Part shown: positions 30,343 through 40,167 of the stretch, piece after piece
How positions within the stretch are numbered: position 1 is the first letter of the stretch
How the letters are laid out: each line of letters starts with the position of its first letter
Assembly (NCBI RefSeq): GCF_030116705.1
Contig: NZ_JAOTIK010000001.1
Coordinates: 1,693,001 to 1,757,000 of the forward strand
Direction of reading: 5' to 3'
Source of the DNA: Streptomyces sp. ML-6
GTDB lineage: Bacteria > Actinomycetota > Actinomycetes > Streptomycetales > Streptomycetaceae
Length of the DNA stretch: 64,000 nucleotides
Notes under the pieces: generated by a model
Told to the model about the DNA's origin: nothing
The model's database searches: none
Seen by the model: the letters and a program-made list of their open reading frames with translations, nothing else
Position numbers and translations under genes: made by a program

Positions 30343-31593
30343 TCAGCCCGGGAGTTCCGCGCGGCGCAGCCGGGTGAGGGCCAGTCCGGTCACCCCGCCG
30401 GCCGCGCACACCGCGGCGCTGACGACGAAGACCGGGCCGGTCCCCCAGACGGCGACGGCCGCGCCCGTGACCGGGTAGCCGAGCGGGGCGATCGCGTGGG
30501 TGAACAGGGTCGTCACCGAGGTGACCCGGCCGAGGTAGGCGGGTTCGGTGACGGTCTGGATCAGGGCTCCGCACAGGGCGCCGCCGAGGCCGGCGAAGAG
30601 CCCGACGCAGAGGGCCACCGCGACGGCGAGGGGCACCGACGGGACGTGGGCCAGGGCGCCGACGGCGACCGCGGCGGCCAGGACCGTCAGGCACATCACC
30701 AGCCCGGCGCGCGGCACCCGGCCGCGCACGGCGAGCAGCAGGGCGGAGGCGCCGGCCCCGGTCCCGAACGCGGCGACGATCCAGCCCATGCCGGAGGCGC
30801 CCCAGCCGCGTTCCCCGGCGAGCAGGACCATGCCGAGGTTGAGCGGTCCGGAGAAGCCCAGTTCGGTGACGGCGACGACGAGGACCAGCGGGCCGAGCAG
30901 CGGGTGGCGGCGGATGTGCCGCAGCCCGTCGGCCAGGTCCTGCCGGGCGGTGCCGGACGGTTTGGTGTCCTTCCCGCCGGGCAGCGGCCTGATCCGCAGG
31001 GACAGCAGCAGCGGCAGCGACACGGCGAAGAGCACCCCGGCCGCGGCGAAGGCGAGCGCCGGGCCGCCGAGGGCCACCGCGACGCCGCCGAGCGGGGCGC
31101 CGACGACGTTGGCGGTGCGGACGGAGAGCCCGCGCAGGCCCTGGACGCGGGCCAGCTGGTCCTCGGTGGTGATCCGGGGTGGCAGGGCGCCGACGGCGGG
31201 CAGGAAGAGGGCGTCGACCACGCCGAAGACGAGCGCGACGGCGATCAGCAGCCACAGGGCCGGGGCGGTGAGCAGCAGCGCGCCCGCCAGGCCCAGGACG
31301 ACCAGGCAGCGGGCGGCGTCGCTGCCGATGACGACGCGGCGCGGTCCGATCCGGTCGGCGAGCACTCCCCCGCCGAGCATCAGCGCGGCCCGGGGTATGG
31401 AGCCGGCGGCCAGGACGAGGCCGGTCTGGGTCTCGCTGCCGGTGCGGGCGGCGGCCCAGGCGAGTGCCATGTAGTAGACGCTGTCGCCGATCACGGACGC
31501 GGTGTGGGCGCCGAGCCAGCGCAGGACGTTGGCGTCGCGGTGGGCGGGGCGTCCGGCGGTCGGTAAGGGCGTTGCGGTGTCGGTGACGGTCAT
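30343..31593 (-). CDS. MFS transporter (putative drug exporter)
   Basis: 416 aa with about 11-12 membrane segments. N-terminal [21 protein letters not shown] and [30 protein letters not shown] (motif A: GGxLADRxGRR type) place it in the enterobactin exporter-like MFS group, which pumps out small hydrophobic compounds. A cytoplasmic loop with [18 protein letters not shown] separates the halves. The ATG at 31593 has AGAAGGA upstream. It follows the ArsR gene by 26 bases on the same strand and is likely its target: loss of repressor binding would raise export. Substrate unknown. Confidence 0.9.
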   Translation of the reverse strand: MTVTDTATPLPTAGRPAHRDANVLRWLGAHTASVIGDSVYYMALAWAAARTGSETQTGLVLAAGSIPRAALMLGGGVLADRIGPRRVVIGSDAARCLVVLGLAGALLLTAPALWLLIAVALVFGVVDALFLPAVGALPPRITTEDQLARVQGLRGLSVRTANVVGAPLGGVAVALGGPALAFAAAGVLFAVSLPLLLSLRIRPLPGGKDTKPSGTARQDLADGLRHIRRHPLLGPLVLVVAVTELGFSGPLNLGMVLLAGERGWGASGMGWIVAAFGTGAGASALLLAVRGRVPRAGLVMCLTVLAAAVAVGALAHVPSVPLAVAVALCVGLFAGLGGALCGALIQTVTEPAYLGRVTSVTTLFTHAIAPLGYPVTGAAVAVWGTGPVFVVSAAVCAAGGVTGLALTRLRRAELPG

Positions 31594-31619
31594 CCGGGGC
31601 GTCCTTCTGGGGCGGTGGC

Positions 31620-32207
31620 TCAGGTGCGGAACGGGAATCCGTACAGGTGCAGCGCGACGTTCTCGCGGCCTTCCGTGTCGCCGGCCTCGGCGCGGGTGCG
31701 GCCGAGGCTCTCGTAGCGGTTGACCAGCTCGCTCATCTCCCGGCCCAGGTCTGCGAGTTCCTCGGCGGTGAGGCGGGCCAGGTACTCGGAGAAGAACGCG
31801 GCGCTGCGCCACTCGGGGGGCCAGTTGCTCGACGAGTCGAGGTAGCGGCGGTACATCTCGATGTGCTGGTCGAAGGAGAGCCGGTTGATGGCGGCGTGCG
31901 TGGCGGCCTTCTCGGGGGCGTCCCTGAAGTCCTCGTCGTGGAAGGTCAGCCCCTTGGAGGCGGGCTGCCACCAGCGTTCGCGGCCGTCCGTGCCCTGCTG
32001 CTCGGCCTCCTCGATCAGGCCGTGGTCGGCGAGCTTGCGCAGGTGGTAGCTGACCAGGGAGACCGCCTCGTCGACCTGGTCGGCGAGCTGGGAGGCGGTG
32101 GCGCTGCCCGCGACGTAGAGGGCCCGGTAGAGCTTCATCCGCAGGGGGTGTCCGAACGCCTTCAGGGTCTCCAGGTCCGAGACGCGGCGCGATTCGTTGC
32201 TTGCCAT
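31620..32207 (-). CDS. ArsR-type winged-helix transcriptional regulator
   Basis: 195 aa. The N-terminal winged helix-turn-helix spans about residues 12-85: [55 protein letters not shown]. The C-terminal 100 residues (with [21 protein letters not shown] and [24 protein letters not shown]) form a helical effector/dimer domain like that of regulators paired with MFS pumps. No metal-binding cysteine motif (ELCVCDL) is present, so it is not an arsenic or cadmium sensor. A perfect 10-4-10 palindrome lies 27-50 bases upstream and is the obvious autoregulatory operator for this gene and the MFS gene behind it. Confidence 0.9.
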   Translation of the reverse strand: MASNESRRVSDLETLKAFGHPLRMKLYRALYVAGSATASQLADQVDEAVSLVSYHLRKLADHGLIEEAEQQGTDGRERWWQPASKGLTFHDEDFRDAPEKAATHAAINRLSFDQHIEMYRRYLDSSSNWPPEWRSAAFFSEYLARLTAEELADLGREMSELVNRYESLGRTRAEAGDTEGRENVALHLYGFPFRT

Positions 32208-32233
32208 GCCCCGACCCTAGATACGAAAGAAAA

Positions 32234-32257
32234 CTTGCGCAATATTTATTGCGCAAG
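32234..32257. promoter_or_regulatory. Perfect 10-4-10 palindromic operator upstream of the ArsR gene
   Basis: CTTGCGCAAT (32234-32243), ATTT, ATTGCGCAAG (32248-32257). Strikingly AT-rich core in this genome, located 27-50 bases before the ArsR ATG, where it would overlap promoter elements. Similar half-sites (aacttgcg, agttgcgg) flank it. Confidence 0.75.
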
Positions 32258-32309
32258 AGAAGTTGCGGGTTTTCGGGGCGGGGCCGAACCGGAACGGCGC
32301 CGGAAAAGC

Positions 32310-32348
32310 CGATCGCCGGGCGGGCCCTGGCGGCCCGTCCGGCGATCG
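32310..32348 (-). terminator. his operon terminator
   Basis: 17-bp stem (32310-32326 with 32332-32348; one G-U type pair) and 5-nt loop, 16 bases after the hisF stop. Confidence 0.75.
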
Positions 32349-32364
32349 ATGGGGTGGTGCGGGG

Positions 32365-33120
32365 TCAGCGGACCGGGTGGCCGGCCTCCCTGAGCGCGTC
32401 CTTGACCTCGGAGATCCGCAGATCGCCGAAGTGGAAGACGGAGGCGGCGAGCACCGCGTCGGCCCCCGCCGCGATGGCGGGCGCGAAGTGGGCGAGCCGG
32501 CCCGCGCCGCCGGAGGCGATGACGGGGACGGTCACGTGCTTGCGGACCGCCGTGATCATCTCGGTGTCGTAGCCGTCCTTGGTGCCGTCCGCGTCCATCG
32601 AGTTGAGCAGGATCTCGCCCGCGCCCAGCTCGGCGGCGCGGTGCGCCCATTCGACGGCGTCCATGCCGGTGCCCCTGCGGCCGCCGTGCGTGGTGACCTC
32701 GAAGCTGCCGTCGGGGGTGCGCCGGGCGTCCACCGAGAGCACCAGGACCTGGCGGCCGAAGCGCTCGGCGATCTCCCGGACGAGGTCGGAGCGGGCGATG
32801 GCGGCGGTGTTGACGCCGACCTTGTCCGCGCCGGCCCGCAGCAGCTTGTCGACGTCCTCGGCGGTGCGGACGCCGCCGCCGACCGTCAGCGGGATGAAGA
32901 CCTGCTCGGCGGTGCGGCGCACCACGTCGTAGGTGGTCTCCCGGTCGCCGCTGGAGGCGGTGATGTCCAGGAAGGTCAGCTCGTCGGCGCCCTCGGCGTC
33001 GTACAGCTTCGCCATCTCGACGGGGTCGCCCGCGTCGCGCAGGTTCTGGAAGTTGACGCCCTTGACGACCCGGCCGTTGTCGACGTCCAGGCAGGGGATG
33101 ACGCGTACCGCGAGGCTCAT
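32365..33120 (-). CDS. hisF: Imidazole glycerol phosphate synthase, cyclase subunit
   Basis: 251-aa TIM barrel. With HisH it turns PRFAR and ammonia into imidazole glycerol phosphate and AICAR. Catalytic Asp residues in [18 protein letters not shown] (D11) and [15 protein letters not shown] (D about 130) are present, and the half-barrel repeat DKVGVNTAA / [13 protein letters not shown] is normal. ATG at 33120 overlaps the ridA stop (ATGA). Last gene of the his operon. Confidence 0.98.
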   Translation of the reverse strand: MSLAVRVIPCLDVDNGRVVKGVNFQNLRDAGDPVEMAKLYDAEGADELTFLDITASSGDRETTYDVVRRTAEQVFIPLTVGGGVRTAEDVDKLLRAGADKVGVNTAAIARSDLVREIAERFGRQVLVLSVDARRTPDGSFEVTTHGGRRGTGMDAVEWAHRAAELGAGEILLNSMDADGTKDGYDTEMITAVRKHVTVPVIASGGAGRLAHFAPAIAAGADAVLAASVFHFGDLRISEVKDALREAGHPVR

Positions 33121-33515
33121 CGCACACCTGCCCGGTATGCCTCGACCTCGACCTCGACGACCAGGCTCGGGTCCACCAGAGCGGCGACGACGACCATCGT
33201 CGCGGCGGGGCGGACCTCGCCGAAGAGCTCCTTGTGGGCCCGGCCGACCTCCTCCGTGTCCCGGACGTGGGTGACGTACATCCGGGTGCGGACGACGTCC
33301 TCGCGGCCCAGGCCGAGCTGCTTCAGCGCGTCGAGGGCGACCTTGAAGGAGGTGACGGTCTGCTCGTAGGGGCCGCCCGCGGAGATCTGGCCGTTCTCCA
33401 CCGAGGTGCAGCCCGAGACCAGGACGAGCCCGTTCGGCAGCTCCACCGCGCGGGAGTAGCCGAACCGCTCCTCCCAGGGGGCGCCGGAGGAGACCCGGTT
33501 GACGGAATCGCTCAT
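33117..33515 (-). CDS. RidA (YjgF/YER057c/UK114) family protein
   Basis: 132 aa. RidA proteins deaminate reactive enamine/imine intermediates made by PLP enzymes. Family blocks: [18 protein letters not shown], the trimer-interface and active-site arginine in [12 protein letters not shown] (about residues 76-87), and a C-terminal [25 protein letters not shown] with the conserved Glu. It overlaps hisF (ATGA) and follows priA by overlap (33512-33515), so it is embedded in the his operon; a local role in protecting the pathway from side products is plausible but not shown. Confidence 0.9.
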   Translation of the reverse strand: MSDSVNRVSSGAPWEERFGYSRAVELPNGLVLVSGCTSVENGQISAGGPYEQTVTSFKVALDALKQLGLGREDVVRTRMYVTHVRDTEEVGRAHKELFGEVRPAATMVVVAALVDPSLVVEVEVEAYRAGVR

Positions 33516-34237
33516 CCGGAGACCACCTGGAGGGCTTCTTCGAGGGTGAACGCCTTCGCGTACAGCGCCTTGCCGACGATCGCGCCCTCGACGCCCTCCG
33601 GGACGAGCGAGGCGATGGCCCGCAGGTCGTCCAGCGAGGAGACGCCGCCGGAGGCGACGACCGGCTTGTCGGTGGCGGCGCAGACGTTCTTCAGGAGTTC
33701 CAGGTTGGGGCCCTGGAGGGTGCCGTCCTTGGCGATGTCGGTGACGACGTAGCGGGCGCAGCCCTCGGAGTCGAGGCGGGCGAGCGTCTCGTAGAGGTCG
33801 CCGCCGTCACGGGTCCAGCCGCGGCCGCGCAGCGTCGTGCCGCGGACGTCGAGGCCGACGGCGATCTGGTCGCCGTGCTCGGCGATGACCTTGGCGACCC
33901 ATTCCGGGGTCTCCAGGGCGGCGGTGCCGAGGTTGACCCGGCGGCAGCCGGTGGCGAGGGCCGCGGCGAGCGAGTCGTCGTCGCGGATGCCGCCGGAGAG
34001 TTCGACCTTGATGTCCATGGCACCGGCCACCTCGGCGATCAGCGCGCGGTTGTCACCGGTGCCGAAGGCGGCGTCCAGGTCGACGAGGTGCAGCCACTCG
34101 GCGCCGGCGCGCTGCCAGGCGAGGGCGGCCTCCAGCGGGGAGCCGTAGGAGGTCTCGGAGCCGGACTCGCCGTGGACGAGCCGGACGGCCTGTCCGTCAC
34201 GGACATCGACGGCGGGGAGCAGTTCAAGCTTCGGCAT
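33512..34237 (-). CDS. priA: Bifunctional phosphoribosyl isomerase A (HisA/TrpF)
   Basis: 241-aa TIM barrel which in Streptomyces and mycobacteria isomerises both ProFAR (histidine) and PRA (tryptophan). The two catalytic aspartates are in [17 protein letters not shown] (D11) and [19 protein letters not shown] (D about 175). No separate trpF occurs in the trp genes of this window, in line with dual function. ATG at 34237 overlaps the hisH stop by one base; overlaps ridA by 4. Confidence 0.96.
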   Translation of the reverse strand: MPKLELLPAVDVRDGQAVRLVHGESGSETSYGSPLEAALAWQRAGAEWLHLVDLDAAFGTGDNRALIAEVAGAMDIKVELSGGIRDDDSLAAALATGCRRVNLGTAALETPEWVAKVIAEHGDQIAVGLDVRGTTLRGRGWTRDGGDLYETLARLDSEGCARYVVTDIAKDGTLQGPNLELLKNVCAATDKPVVASGGVSSLDDLRAIASLVPEGVEGAIVGKALYAKAFTLEEALQVVSG

Positions 34238-34908
34238 TACAGCGTCTCGATCCAGTTGGTCAGCAGCTGGGCGCCGGCATCGCCGGACTTCTCGGGGTGG
34301 AACTGGGTGGCCCACAGGGCGCCGTTCTCCACGGCGGCGACGAACGGCTCGCCGTGGGTGGCCCAGGTCACCCGGGGGGCGCGGATCTTGGGGTTGGTGA
34401 CTTCCAGGCTCCAGTCGTGCACGGCGTAGGAGTGCACGAAGTAGAACCGGGCCTCGGGGTCGAGGCCGGCGAAGAGCTGGGAGTCCTCGGGGGCCCGCAC
34501 GGTGTTCCAGCCCATGTGCGGGACGACCGGGGCCTTCAGCGGGGCGACGGTGCCGGGCCACTCGTCCAGCCCCTCCGTCTCCACGCCGTGCTCGATGCCG
34601 CGCTCGAAGAGGACCTGCATCCCGACGCAGATGCCCATGACGGGCCGGCCGCCGGAGAGCCTGCGGTCGATGATCCATTCGCCGCGGGCCTTCCTCAGCC
34701 CCTCCATACAGGCGGAGAACGCTCCGACACCGGGCACCAGCAGCCCGTCGGCGTTCATCGCCTTCTCGTAGTCGCGGGTGATCTCGACGTCCGCGCCGAC
34801 GTGGGCGAGGGCCCGCTCGGCGGAGCGGACGTTGCCGAATCCGTAGTCGAGGACGACGACCTTCTTCTTGCCGCTCTTCATCCGGTCGCTCTTGTTCCGT
34901 TCGCTCAC
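34237..34908 (-). CDS. hisH: Imidazole glycerol phosphate synthase, glutamine amidotransferase subunit
   Basis: 223 aa. Class I glutamine amidotransferase supplying ammonia to HisF: catalytic Cys in [12 protein letters not shown] (about 93), His-Glu in [14 protein letters not shown] (about 205). [16 protein letters not shown] at the N-terminus is typical. A basic, Ser/Lys-rich leader of about 15 residues ([16 protein letters not shown]) precedes the domain; an internal ATG at codon 10 is an alternative start. Start lies 10 bases beyond... it is preceded on the operon by the 55-aa membrane protein gene. Confidence 0.97.
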   Translation of the reverse strand: MSERNKSDRMKSGKKKVVVLDYGFGNVRSAERALAHVGADVEITRDYEKAMNADGLLVPGVGAFSACMEGLRKARGEWIIDRRLSGGRPVMGICVGMQVLFERGIEHGVETEGLDEWPGTVAPLKAPVVPHMGWNTVRAPEDSQLFAGLDPEARFYFVHSYAVHDWSLEVTNPKIRAPRVTWATHGEPFVAAVENGALWATQFHPEKSGDAGAQLLTNWIETL

Positions 34909-34918
34909 GAGCCGTGCC

Positions 34919-35086
34919 TCAGTCCCAGAGTCCCTGGATCCGCATGACGCCCGCGAGCAGGCACATGAAGGACCCGATGCCGAGCAGGACTATGACCCCG
35001 CGGGGCATCTTCTGCTTCGAGAAGGAGTAGACGCCGCCGGCCAGGAACAGGCCGACGACGATCAGGATGGTGCTGAGGCCGGTCAC
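34919..35086 (-). CDS. Small membrane protein embedded in the his operon
   Basis: 55 aa, beginning [20 protein letters not shown]. Two hydrophobic segments (about residues 4-20 and 30-48) joined by a basic turn [10 protein letters not shown], so both ends probably face the same side. The GTG at 35086 overlaps the hisB stop (GTGA) with AAGGG nearby, and hisH follows 10 bases after its stop, so it is a translated operon member, not a spacer. I do not know a function; similar small proteins occur at this place in Streptomyces his operons as far as I recall. Confidence 0.8.
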   Translation of the reverse strand: MTGLSTILIVVGLFLAGGVYSFSKQKMPRGVIVLLGIGSFMCLLAGVMRIQGLWD

Positions 35087-35685
35087 AGTGCGCCCTTCGT
35101 GGAGGGGATGATGCCGGCGGCGCGCGGGTCGTGCTCGCTGGCGTAGCGCAGGGCGCGGGCGAGCGCCTTGAACTGGCACTCCACGATGTGGTGGGCGTTG
35201 CGCCCGTACGGTACGTGGACGTGCAGGGCGATCTGCGCCTGGGCGACGAAGGACTCCAGGATGTGCCGGGTCATCGTCGTGTCGTACGTACCGATCATCG
35301 GCGCCATGTTCTCCGGCTCGGTGTGCACCAGGTACGGCCGGCCGGAGAGGTCGACGGTGACCTGGGCGAGCGACTCGTCCAGCGGGACGGTGCAGTTGCC
35401 GAAGCGGTAGATGCCGACCTTGTCGCCGAGGGCCTGCCGGAACGCCGCGCCGAGCGCGAGGGCGGTGTCCTCGATGGTGTGGTGCGTGTCGATGTGCAGG
35501 TCGCCGTCGGTCTTGACGGTGAGGTCGAAGAGCCCGTGCCGGCCGAGCTGGTCGAGCATGTGGTCGTAGAAGCCGACCCCGGTCGACACGTCGACCTTGC
35601 CGGAGCCGTCGAGATCGATCTCGACGAGCACCGAGGTCTCCTTGGTGGTGCGTTCGACTCTTCCTACGCGGGCCGCGCGAGTCAT
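35083..35685 (-). CDS. hisB: Imidazoleglycerol-phosphate dehydratase
   Basis: 200 aa, monofunctional IGPD (no phosphatase domain, as usual in actinobacteria). Mn-binding histidine repeats: [31 protein letters not shown], and in the second half [37 protein letters not shown] at 35685 overlaps hisC stop (ATGA). Confidence 0.98.
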   Translation of the reverse strand: MTRAARVGRVERTTKETSVLVEIDLDGSGKVDVSTGVGFYDHMLDQLGRHGLFDLTVKTDGDLHIDTHHTIEDTALALGAAFRQALGDKVGIYRFGNCTVPLDESLAQVTVDLSGRPYLVHTEPENMAPMIGTYDTTMTRHILESFVAQAQIALHVHVPYGRNAHHIVECQFKALARALRYASEHDPRAAGIIPSTKGAL

Positions 35686-36815
35686 GCGTCGTGCTCCTTC
35701 TTGAGTTCGCGTACCGCGTCGAGGAACGCGTCGTTCTCTGCCGGGGTGCCCGCGGAGACCCGCAGCCATCCCGGTACTCCGTTGTCCCGGACCAGGACGC
35801 CCCGGTCGAGGATCCGCCGCCAGACCGTGTGGCTGTCGGGGAAGCGGCCGAACTGGACGAAGTTGGCGTCCGAGTCGACGACCTCGTAGCCCAGTGCGCG
35901 CAGCTCCGCGACGATCCGGTCGCGCTCGCCCTTGAGCCGGTCGACGTACGCGAGCAGCGTATCGGTGTGCTCCAGCGCGGCGAGCGCGGTGGCCTGGGTG
36001 ATGGAGGACAGGTGGTACGGCAGGCGCACCAGCTGGACCGCGTCCACCACCGCGGGGTCGGCGGCGAGGTAGCCCAGGCGCAGTCCGGCGGCGCCGAACG
36101 CCTTGGACATGGTGCGCGAGAGCACCATGTTCGGCCGGCCCTCGATCAGCGGGAGCAGCGAGGGGCGGTGGCTGAACTCGCCGTACGCCTCGTCGACGAC
36201 GACCATCGACGGCTTGGCCGCCTGCGCGGCCTCGTACAGCGCGAGGACGGTGTCGGCGTCGACGGCGGTGCCGGTGGGGTTGTTGGGCGAGGTGATGAAG
36301 ACGATGTCGGGGCGCTGCTCGGTGATGACCTTCCGGGCGGCCTCGACGTCGATGGTGAAGTCCTCGTTGCGCGGTCCGGAGATCCAGCCGGTGCCGGTGC
36401 CGCGGGCGATGAGGGCGTGCATGGAGTACGAGGGCTCGAAGCCGATCGCGGTGCGGCCGGGGCCGCCGAAGGCCTGGAGCAGCTGCTGGAGTACCTCGTT
36501 GGAGCCGTTGGCCGCCCAGACGTTGGCGAGGGAGACCTCGTGCCCGGCGGTGCGGGTGAGGTAGCGGGCCAGTTCGGTACGGAGCTCGACGGCGTCCCGG
36601 TCGGGGTAGCGGTTGAGGTCGCGGGCGGCCTCGCGGACCCGCTCGGCGATCCGGTCGACGAGCTCCTCGGGCAGCGGGTAGGGGTTCTCGTTGGTGTTCA
36701 GTCGTACGGGGACGTCGAGCTGCGGTGCCCCGTAGGGCGACTTGCCGCGCAGCTCGTCGCGGATCGGGAGGTCGTCGATGCGGGTGGCCCCGCGGGGGGT
36801 GTTGCCGTGCGTCAC
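35682..36815 (-). CDS. hisC: Histidinol-phosphate aminotransferase
   Basis: 377 aa, fold type I PLP enzyme converting imidazole-acetol phosphate to histidinol phosphate with glutamate. Seen: [23 protein letters not shown] (about 190), [11 protein letters not shown], and the PLP lysine in [18 protein letters not shown] (about 235-252); C-terminal substrate Arg in [18 protein letters not shown] at 36815 overlaps the hisD stop (GTGA). Confidence 0.97.
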   Translation of the reverse strand: MTHGNTPRGATRIDDLPIRDELRGKSPYGAPQLDVPVRLNTNENPYPLPEELVDRIAERVREAARDLNRYPDRDAVELRTELARYLTRTAGHEVSLANVWAANGSNEVLQQLLQAFGGPGRTAIGFEPSYSMHALIARGTGTGWISGPRNEDFTIDVEAARKVITEQRPDIVFITSPNNPTGTAVDADTVLALYEAAQAAKPSMVVVDEAYGEFSHRPSLLPLIEGRPNMVLSRTMSKAFGAAGLRLGYLAADPAVVDAVQLVRLPYHLSSITQATALAALEHTDTLLAYVDRLKGERDRIVAELRALGYEVVDSDANFVQFGRFPDSHTVWRRILDRGVLVRDNGVPGWLRVSAGTPAENDAFLDAVRELKKEHDA

Positions 36816-38134
36816 TGCTGCGGAACCTTCCAGCCGAACCTGGCCTTGAGCGCGGCGCCGTGGGCGGGGAGGTCCTCCGCCTCGGCGAGGGTCACCACGT
36901 GGTGGGCGACCTCGGCGAGCGCGTCGCGCGTGTAGTCGACGATGTGGATGCCGCGCAGGAAGGACTGCACGGAGAGCCCGGACGAGTGGCAGGCGCAGCC
37001 GCCCGTCGGCAGCACGTGGTTGGAGCCCGCGCAGTAGTCGCCGAGCGAGACCGGGGACCAGGGGCCGACGAAGACCGCGCCGGCGTTGCGGACCCGGTCG
37101 GCGACGGCGGCGGCGTCGGCGGTCTGGATCTCCAGGTGCTCGGCGGCGTAGGCGTCGACGACCTTGAGGCCGTCCTCCAGGTCGTCGACCAGGACGATCG
37201 CGGACTGGCGGCCGGCCAGCGCGGGTTCGATCCGGTCGGTGACGTGCTTGGTCGCGGCGATCTGCGGCTTCAGCTCGGCCTCGGTGGCGGCGGCCAGCTC
37301 CGCGGAGTCGGTGACGAGGACGGCGGCGGCCATCGGGTCGTGCTCGGCCTGGCTGATCAGGTCGGCGGCGACGTGCACCGGGTCGGCGGTGGAGTCCGCG
37401 AGGATCGCGATCTCGGTGGGGCCGGCCTCCGCGTCGATGCCGACGCGGCCCTTGAGGAGGCGCTTGGCGGCGGCGACGTAGATGTTGCCGGGGCCGGTGA
37501 CGAGGTTCACCGGGGGGCACTCGTCCGTCCCGTACGCGAACATCGCGACGGCCTGGGCGCCGCCGGCCGCGTACACCTCGTCGACGCCGAGCAGGGCGCA
37601 GGCGGCGAGGATGGTCGGGTGCGGCAGGCCGCCGAAGTCCTTCTGGGGCGGGGAGGCCACGGCGACGCCCTCGACGCCGGCCTCCTGGGCCGGTACGACG
37701 TTCATGACGACGGACGACGGGTAGACGGAGCGCCCGCCCGGCACGTACAGCCCGACGCGCTCGACCGGCACCCACTTCTCGGTGACGGTGCCGCCGGGGA
37801 CGACCTGGGTGGTGTGTGTGGTGCGGCGCTGCTCGCGGTGGACGAGGCGGGCGCGGCGGATCGACTCCTCCAGGGCGGCCCGGACCGCGGGGTCGAGGTT
37901 CTCGGCGGCCTCGGCGATCGCCTCGGCCGGGACACGGATCGATTCGAGCCGTACGCCGTCGAATTTCTCCCCCCACTCGATCACTGCCGCGGAGCCACGA
38001 TGGCGTACGTCCTCGCAGATGGGCCGCACCGTCTCCAGGGCGGCTTCCACGTCGAACTCGGCACGGGGCAGCAGGTCGCGCAGGGCTCCGCCTTCGGGGA
38101 GGACGTCGCCGCGCAGATCGATTCGAGAGATCAC
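36812..38134 (-). CDS. hisD: Histidinol dehydrogenase
   Basis: 440 aa, zinc enzyme that oxidises histidinol to histidine in two NAD-dependent steps. Typical blocks: [34 protein letters not shown] and the C-terminal [17 protein letters not shown] with zinc ligands (His in AEHDPMAA and SNHVLP). GTG at 38134 (ISRIDLRGD) fits the family; ten further upstream codons ([10 protein letters not shown]) are possible but would cover the leader. First gene of the his operon; a palindrome about 40 bases upstream may be its operator. Confidence 0.97.
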   Translation of the reverse strand: MISRIDLRGDVLPEGGALRDLLPRAEFDVEAALETVRPICEDVRHRGSAAVIEWGEKFDGVRLESIRVPAEAIAEAAENLDPAVRAALEESIRRARLVHREQRRTTHTTQVVPGGTVTEKWVPVERVGLYVPGGRSVYPSSVVMNVVPAQEAGVEGVAVASPPQKDFGGLPHPTILAACALLGVDEVYAAGGAQAVAMFAYGTDECPPVNLVTGPGNIYVAAAKRLLKGRVGIDAEAGPTEIAILADSTADPVHVAADLISQAEHDPMAAAVLVTDSAELAAATEAELKPQIAATKHVTDRIEPALAGRQSAIVLVDDLEDGLKVVDAYAAEHLEIQTADAAAVADRVRNAGAVFVGPWSPVSLGDYCAGSNHVLPTGGCACHSSGLSVQSFLRGIHIVDYTRDALAEVAHHVVTLAEAEDLPAHGAALKARFGWKVPQQ

Positions 38135-38173
38135 ACCGCAATTCTCGCAGACCGCCTCCGGCATCCGGTCGTC

Positions 38174-38192
38174 CGTATCACTGGCTGATACG
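38174..38192. promoter_or_regulatory. Palindrome between hisD and the divergent membrane-protein gene
   Basis: CGTATCA (38174-38180), CTGGC, TGATACG (38186-38192), a perfect 7-5-7 inverted repeat 40 bases upstream of hisD and about 93 bases upstream of the divergent gene. Operator-like; regulator unknown. Confidence 0.5.
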
Positions 38193-38284
38193 TGTCCTGG
38201 ACGCCTTCCGGGCGTCTTCGATGACCGATGGCGTTCACCTCGTCACTCAGCGGGAAGAACAGCCTGAAAGCGGAAGGGGGAATC

Positions 38285-39886
38285 GTGACCGAACCCCACG
38301 ACGGTGATTTTCCTGATGGTCTCAGCGCGGCCGAGCTGGGCATGTGGCAGGCGTTCCGGAACGGCAGTACCTACGATCTGCGCGCCCGTGACCCGGCGCG
38401 GGACGATCCGTTCGCGCCCCGCGTGTGGGGACCCGAGCGCAGTGTGGGCGGGCGCGTCGTCGCCCGGCTGCTGCTGTCCGGGCCGCCGCCGCGGCCGGGC
38501 CGGGTCGCCGCGCTGAAGCTCCGGGGCGTACGGATCACCGGGACGCTCGACCTCGCGGGCGGGCGGGTCTCGCCGTACGTCGAGATGACCGGCTGCCGTT
38601 TCGAGAACGAGGTGGTGCTGCCCGAGTGCCACTTCACGACGTTGCGGCTCGTGGGCTGCGCGATGCCCCGGCTGGAGGCGGCCCGGCTGCGGACCGAGGG
38701 CGATCTGCATCTGCCGCGCTGCCGGGTCGAGCGCGGCATCCGGCTCACCGACGCCCAGATCGGCACCGATTTACTGATCAACCAGATCGAGATCGGTCCG
38801 GACCGGGGCGGTCGCGCCCTGGCCGCTGACGGACTGTCGGTCGCCCAGGACCTCCAGGCGGAGCTGGTGGAGGCGCGCGGCGAGCTGAGTCTGCGCGGGG
38901 CGAAGGTCGGCGGCTCGCTGAGCCTGCGCGGCAGCCGGCTGCGGGGCAGGGAGGGGCGGCGCGCGCTGAACGCCCCGCAGCTGACCGTGGAGCGGACGCT
39001 GTACATGAGCGAGGCGTGGGTGAGCGTCGACACCGGCCTCCAGGGCACCACTCCCCCGTTCGGCATCGTCATGGCGTCGACCCCGGCGAGCGGCACCCGG
39101 TCGCAGTTCTTCGAGTGCCGCGGCGGGGTGCGGCTCGACGACGGGCGGTTCGGCGACGCGGTCGACCTGCACAAGGCGCGGTTCGTGCTGGGCCGGCACG
39201 AGGAGCTGTCGCTGCGCCGGATCGTCACCCCGGAGCTGCGGTTCAACGCGGAGCGGCCGGAGGAGGGCCGGGTCGTGCTGAACGGCGCGAAGGTCGTCAC
39301 GCTGATCGACGTGTCGACCAGCTGGCCGGGGCCCGGCGGCCTGGCGATGGGCGGTTTCGTGTACGAGAACCTCGTCCCGTACGGGCACTTCCCGCTCTCC
39401 CGGCGCCTGGAGTGGGTGGCGGCGGCGACCCCGGAGTACGTGCCGGAGCCGTACGAGCGGCTCGCGACGGTACTGCGCAACTGCGGGGAGGACGCGGACG
39501 CCCGCGAGGTGCTGCTGGCCAAGCAGCGACGGCGGCGCGAGACGCTGCCGATCGCCGCGAAGCTCTGGGGCTTCCTCCAGGACTGGGCGGTGGCGTACGG
39601 CTACCGGCCGGGGCGGGCGGCGGTGTGGATGGCGCTGCTCTGGGCGGCGGGGACGCTGGCCTTCTCCCTGCAGGCGCCGGCGCCGATCAAGCCGGACGAG
39701 CATCCGCAGTGGAACGCGGCCCTGTACGCGCTGGACCTGCTGATCCCGGTGATCAACCTGGGCCAGGACGGTTACTGGCGGACGGAGGGCGGCTGGCAGT
39801 GGGCCGCGGCCGTGCTGGTCCTGCTGGGCTGGATACTGGCCACGACGGTCGCGACGGGCGCCACCCGGCTGCTGCGCCGGGGCTGA
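38285..39886 (+). CDS. Membrane-anchored right-handed-repeat-like protein, unrecognised
   Basis: 533 aa. Residues about 55-370 contain irregular short repeats of the A(D/N)LXX-like or LxxxxI type (LKLRGVRITGTLDLAGGRV, VSPYVEMTGCRFENEVVLP, LSLRGAKVGGSLSLRGSRL), suggesting a beta-helical, pentapeptide-repeat-like soluble domain. Two membrane segments lie near the C-terminus (AVWMALLWAAGTLAFSLQAP and WAAAVLVLLGWILATTVATG), with a loop containing DLLIPVINLGQDGYW between them. I do not recognise a known function. GTG at 38285 has GGAAGGGGG upstream. Divergent from hisD. Confidence 0.75.
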   Translation: MTEPHDGDFPDGLSAAELGMWQAFRNGSTYDLRARDPARDDPFAPRVWGPERSVGGRVVARLLLSGPPPRPGRVAALKLRGVRITGTLDLAGGRVSPYVEMTGCRFENEVVLPECHFTTLRLVGCAMPRLEAARLRTEGDLHLPRCRVERGIRLTDAQIGTDLLINQIEIGPDRGGRALAADGLSVAQDLQAELVEARGELSLRGAKVGGSLSLRGSRLRGREGRRALNAPQLTVERTLYMSEAWVSVDTGLQGTTPPFGIVMASTPASGTRSQFFECRGGVRLDDGRFGDAVDLHKARFVLGRHEELSLRRIVTPELRFNAERPEEGRVVLNGAKVVTLIDVSTSWPGPGGLAMGGFVYENLVPYGHFPLSRRLEWVAAATPEYVPEPYERLATVLRNCGEDADAREVLLAKQRRRRETLPIAAKLWGFLQDWAVAYGYRPGRAAVWMALLWAAGTLAFSLQAPAPIKPDEHPQWNAALYALDLLIPVINLGQDGYWRTEGGWQWAAAVLVLLGWILATTVATGATRLLRRG

Positions 39887-40167
39887 CCGGATTCCGGCCA
39901 CGGGCGGACCGGCGACCGATGGCCGGCCCGCCCGGAATCCCTTGTGCGGCGCGCCCCGTGCGGGGGTTCCGGGCCGTGGTCGAACGCCCGGACGGGCTGC
40001 GTCCGCAGCATCGGACAACCCCGGCCGCAGCGACAGGAACAAGCCAGATTCCGCACTTTCCTTTGCTTTTTCTTGACCCGGCCGAATGCAACCCCTCCAC
40101 TCGGCACCAAAGCTTCACAGCCCGCCTCTGGCGCCGCCCCGACCAGCGCTTTTCAATGGTCTGCACC
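39887..40167. other. Intergenic region with a T-rich patch
   Basis: 281 bp with no gene. Around 40055-40075 there is a run (tttcctttgctttttcttg) very unusual for this GC content, ending in TTGACC (40073-40078); 17 bases on is TCCACT (40096-40101). This could be the promoter of the following gene, but the -10 match is poor. Confidence 0.35.

Noticed and set aside
32258..32364. Promoter for hisF region or extra small gene
   Set aside because: Holds only the his terminator; no start or Shine-Dalgarno.
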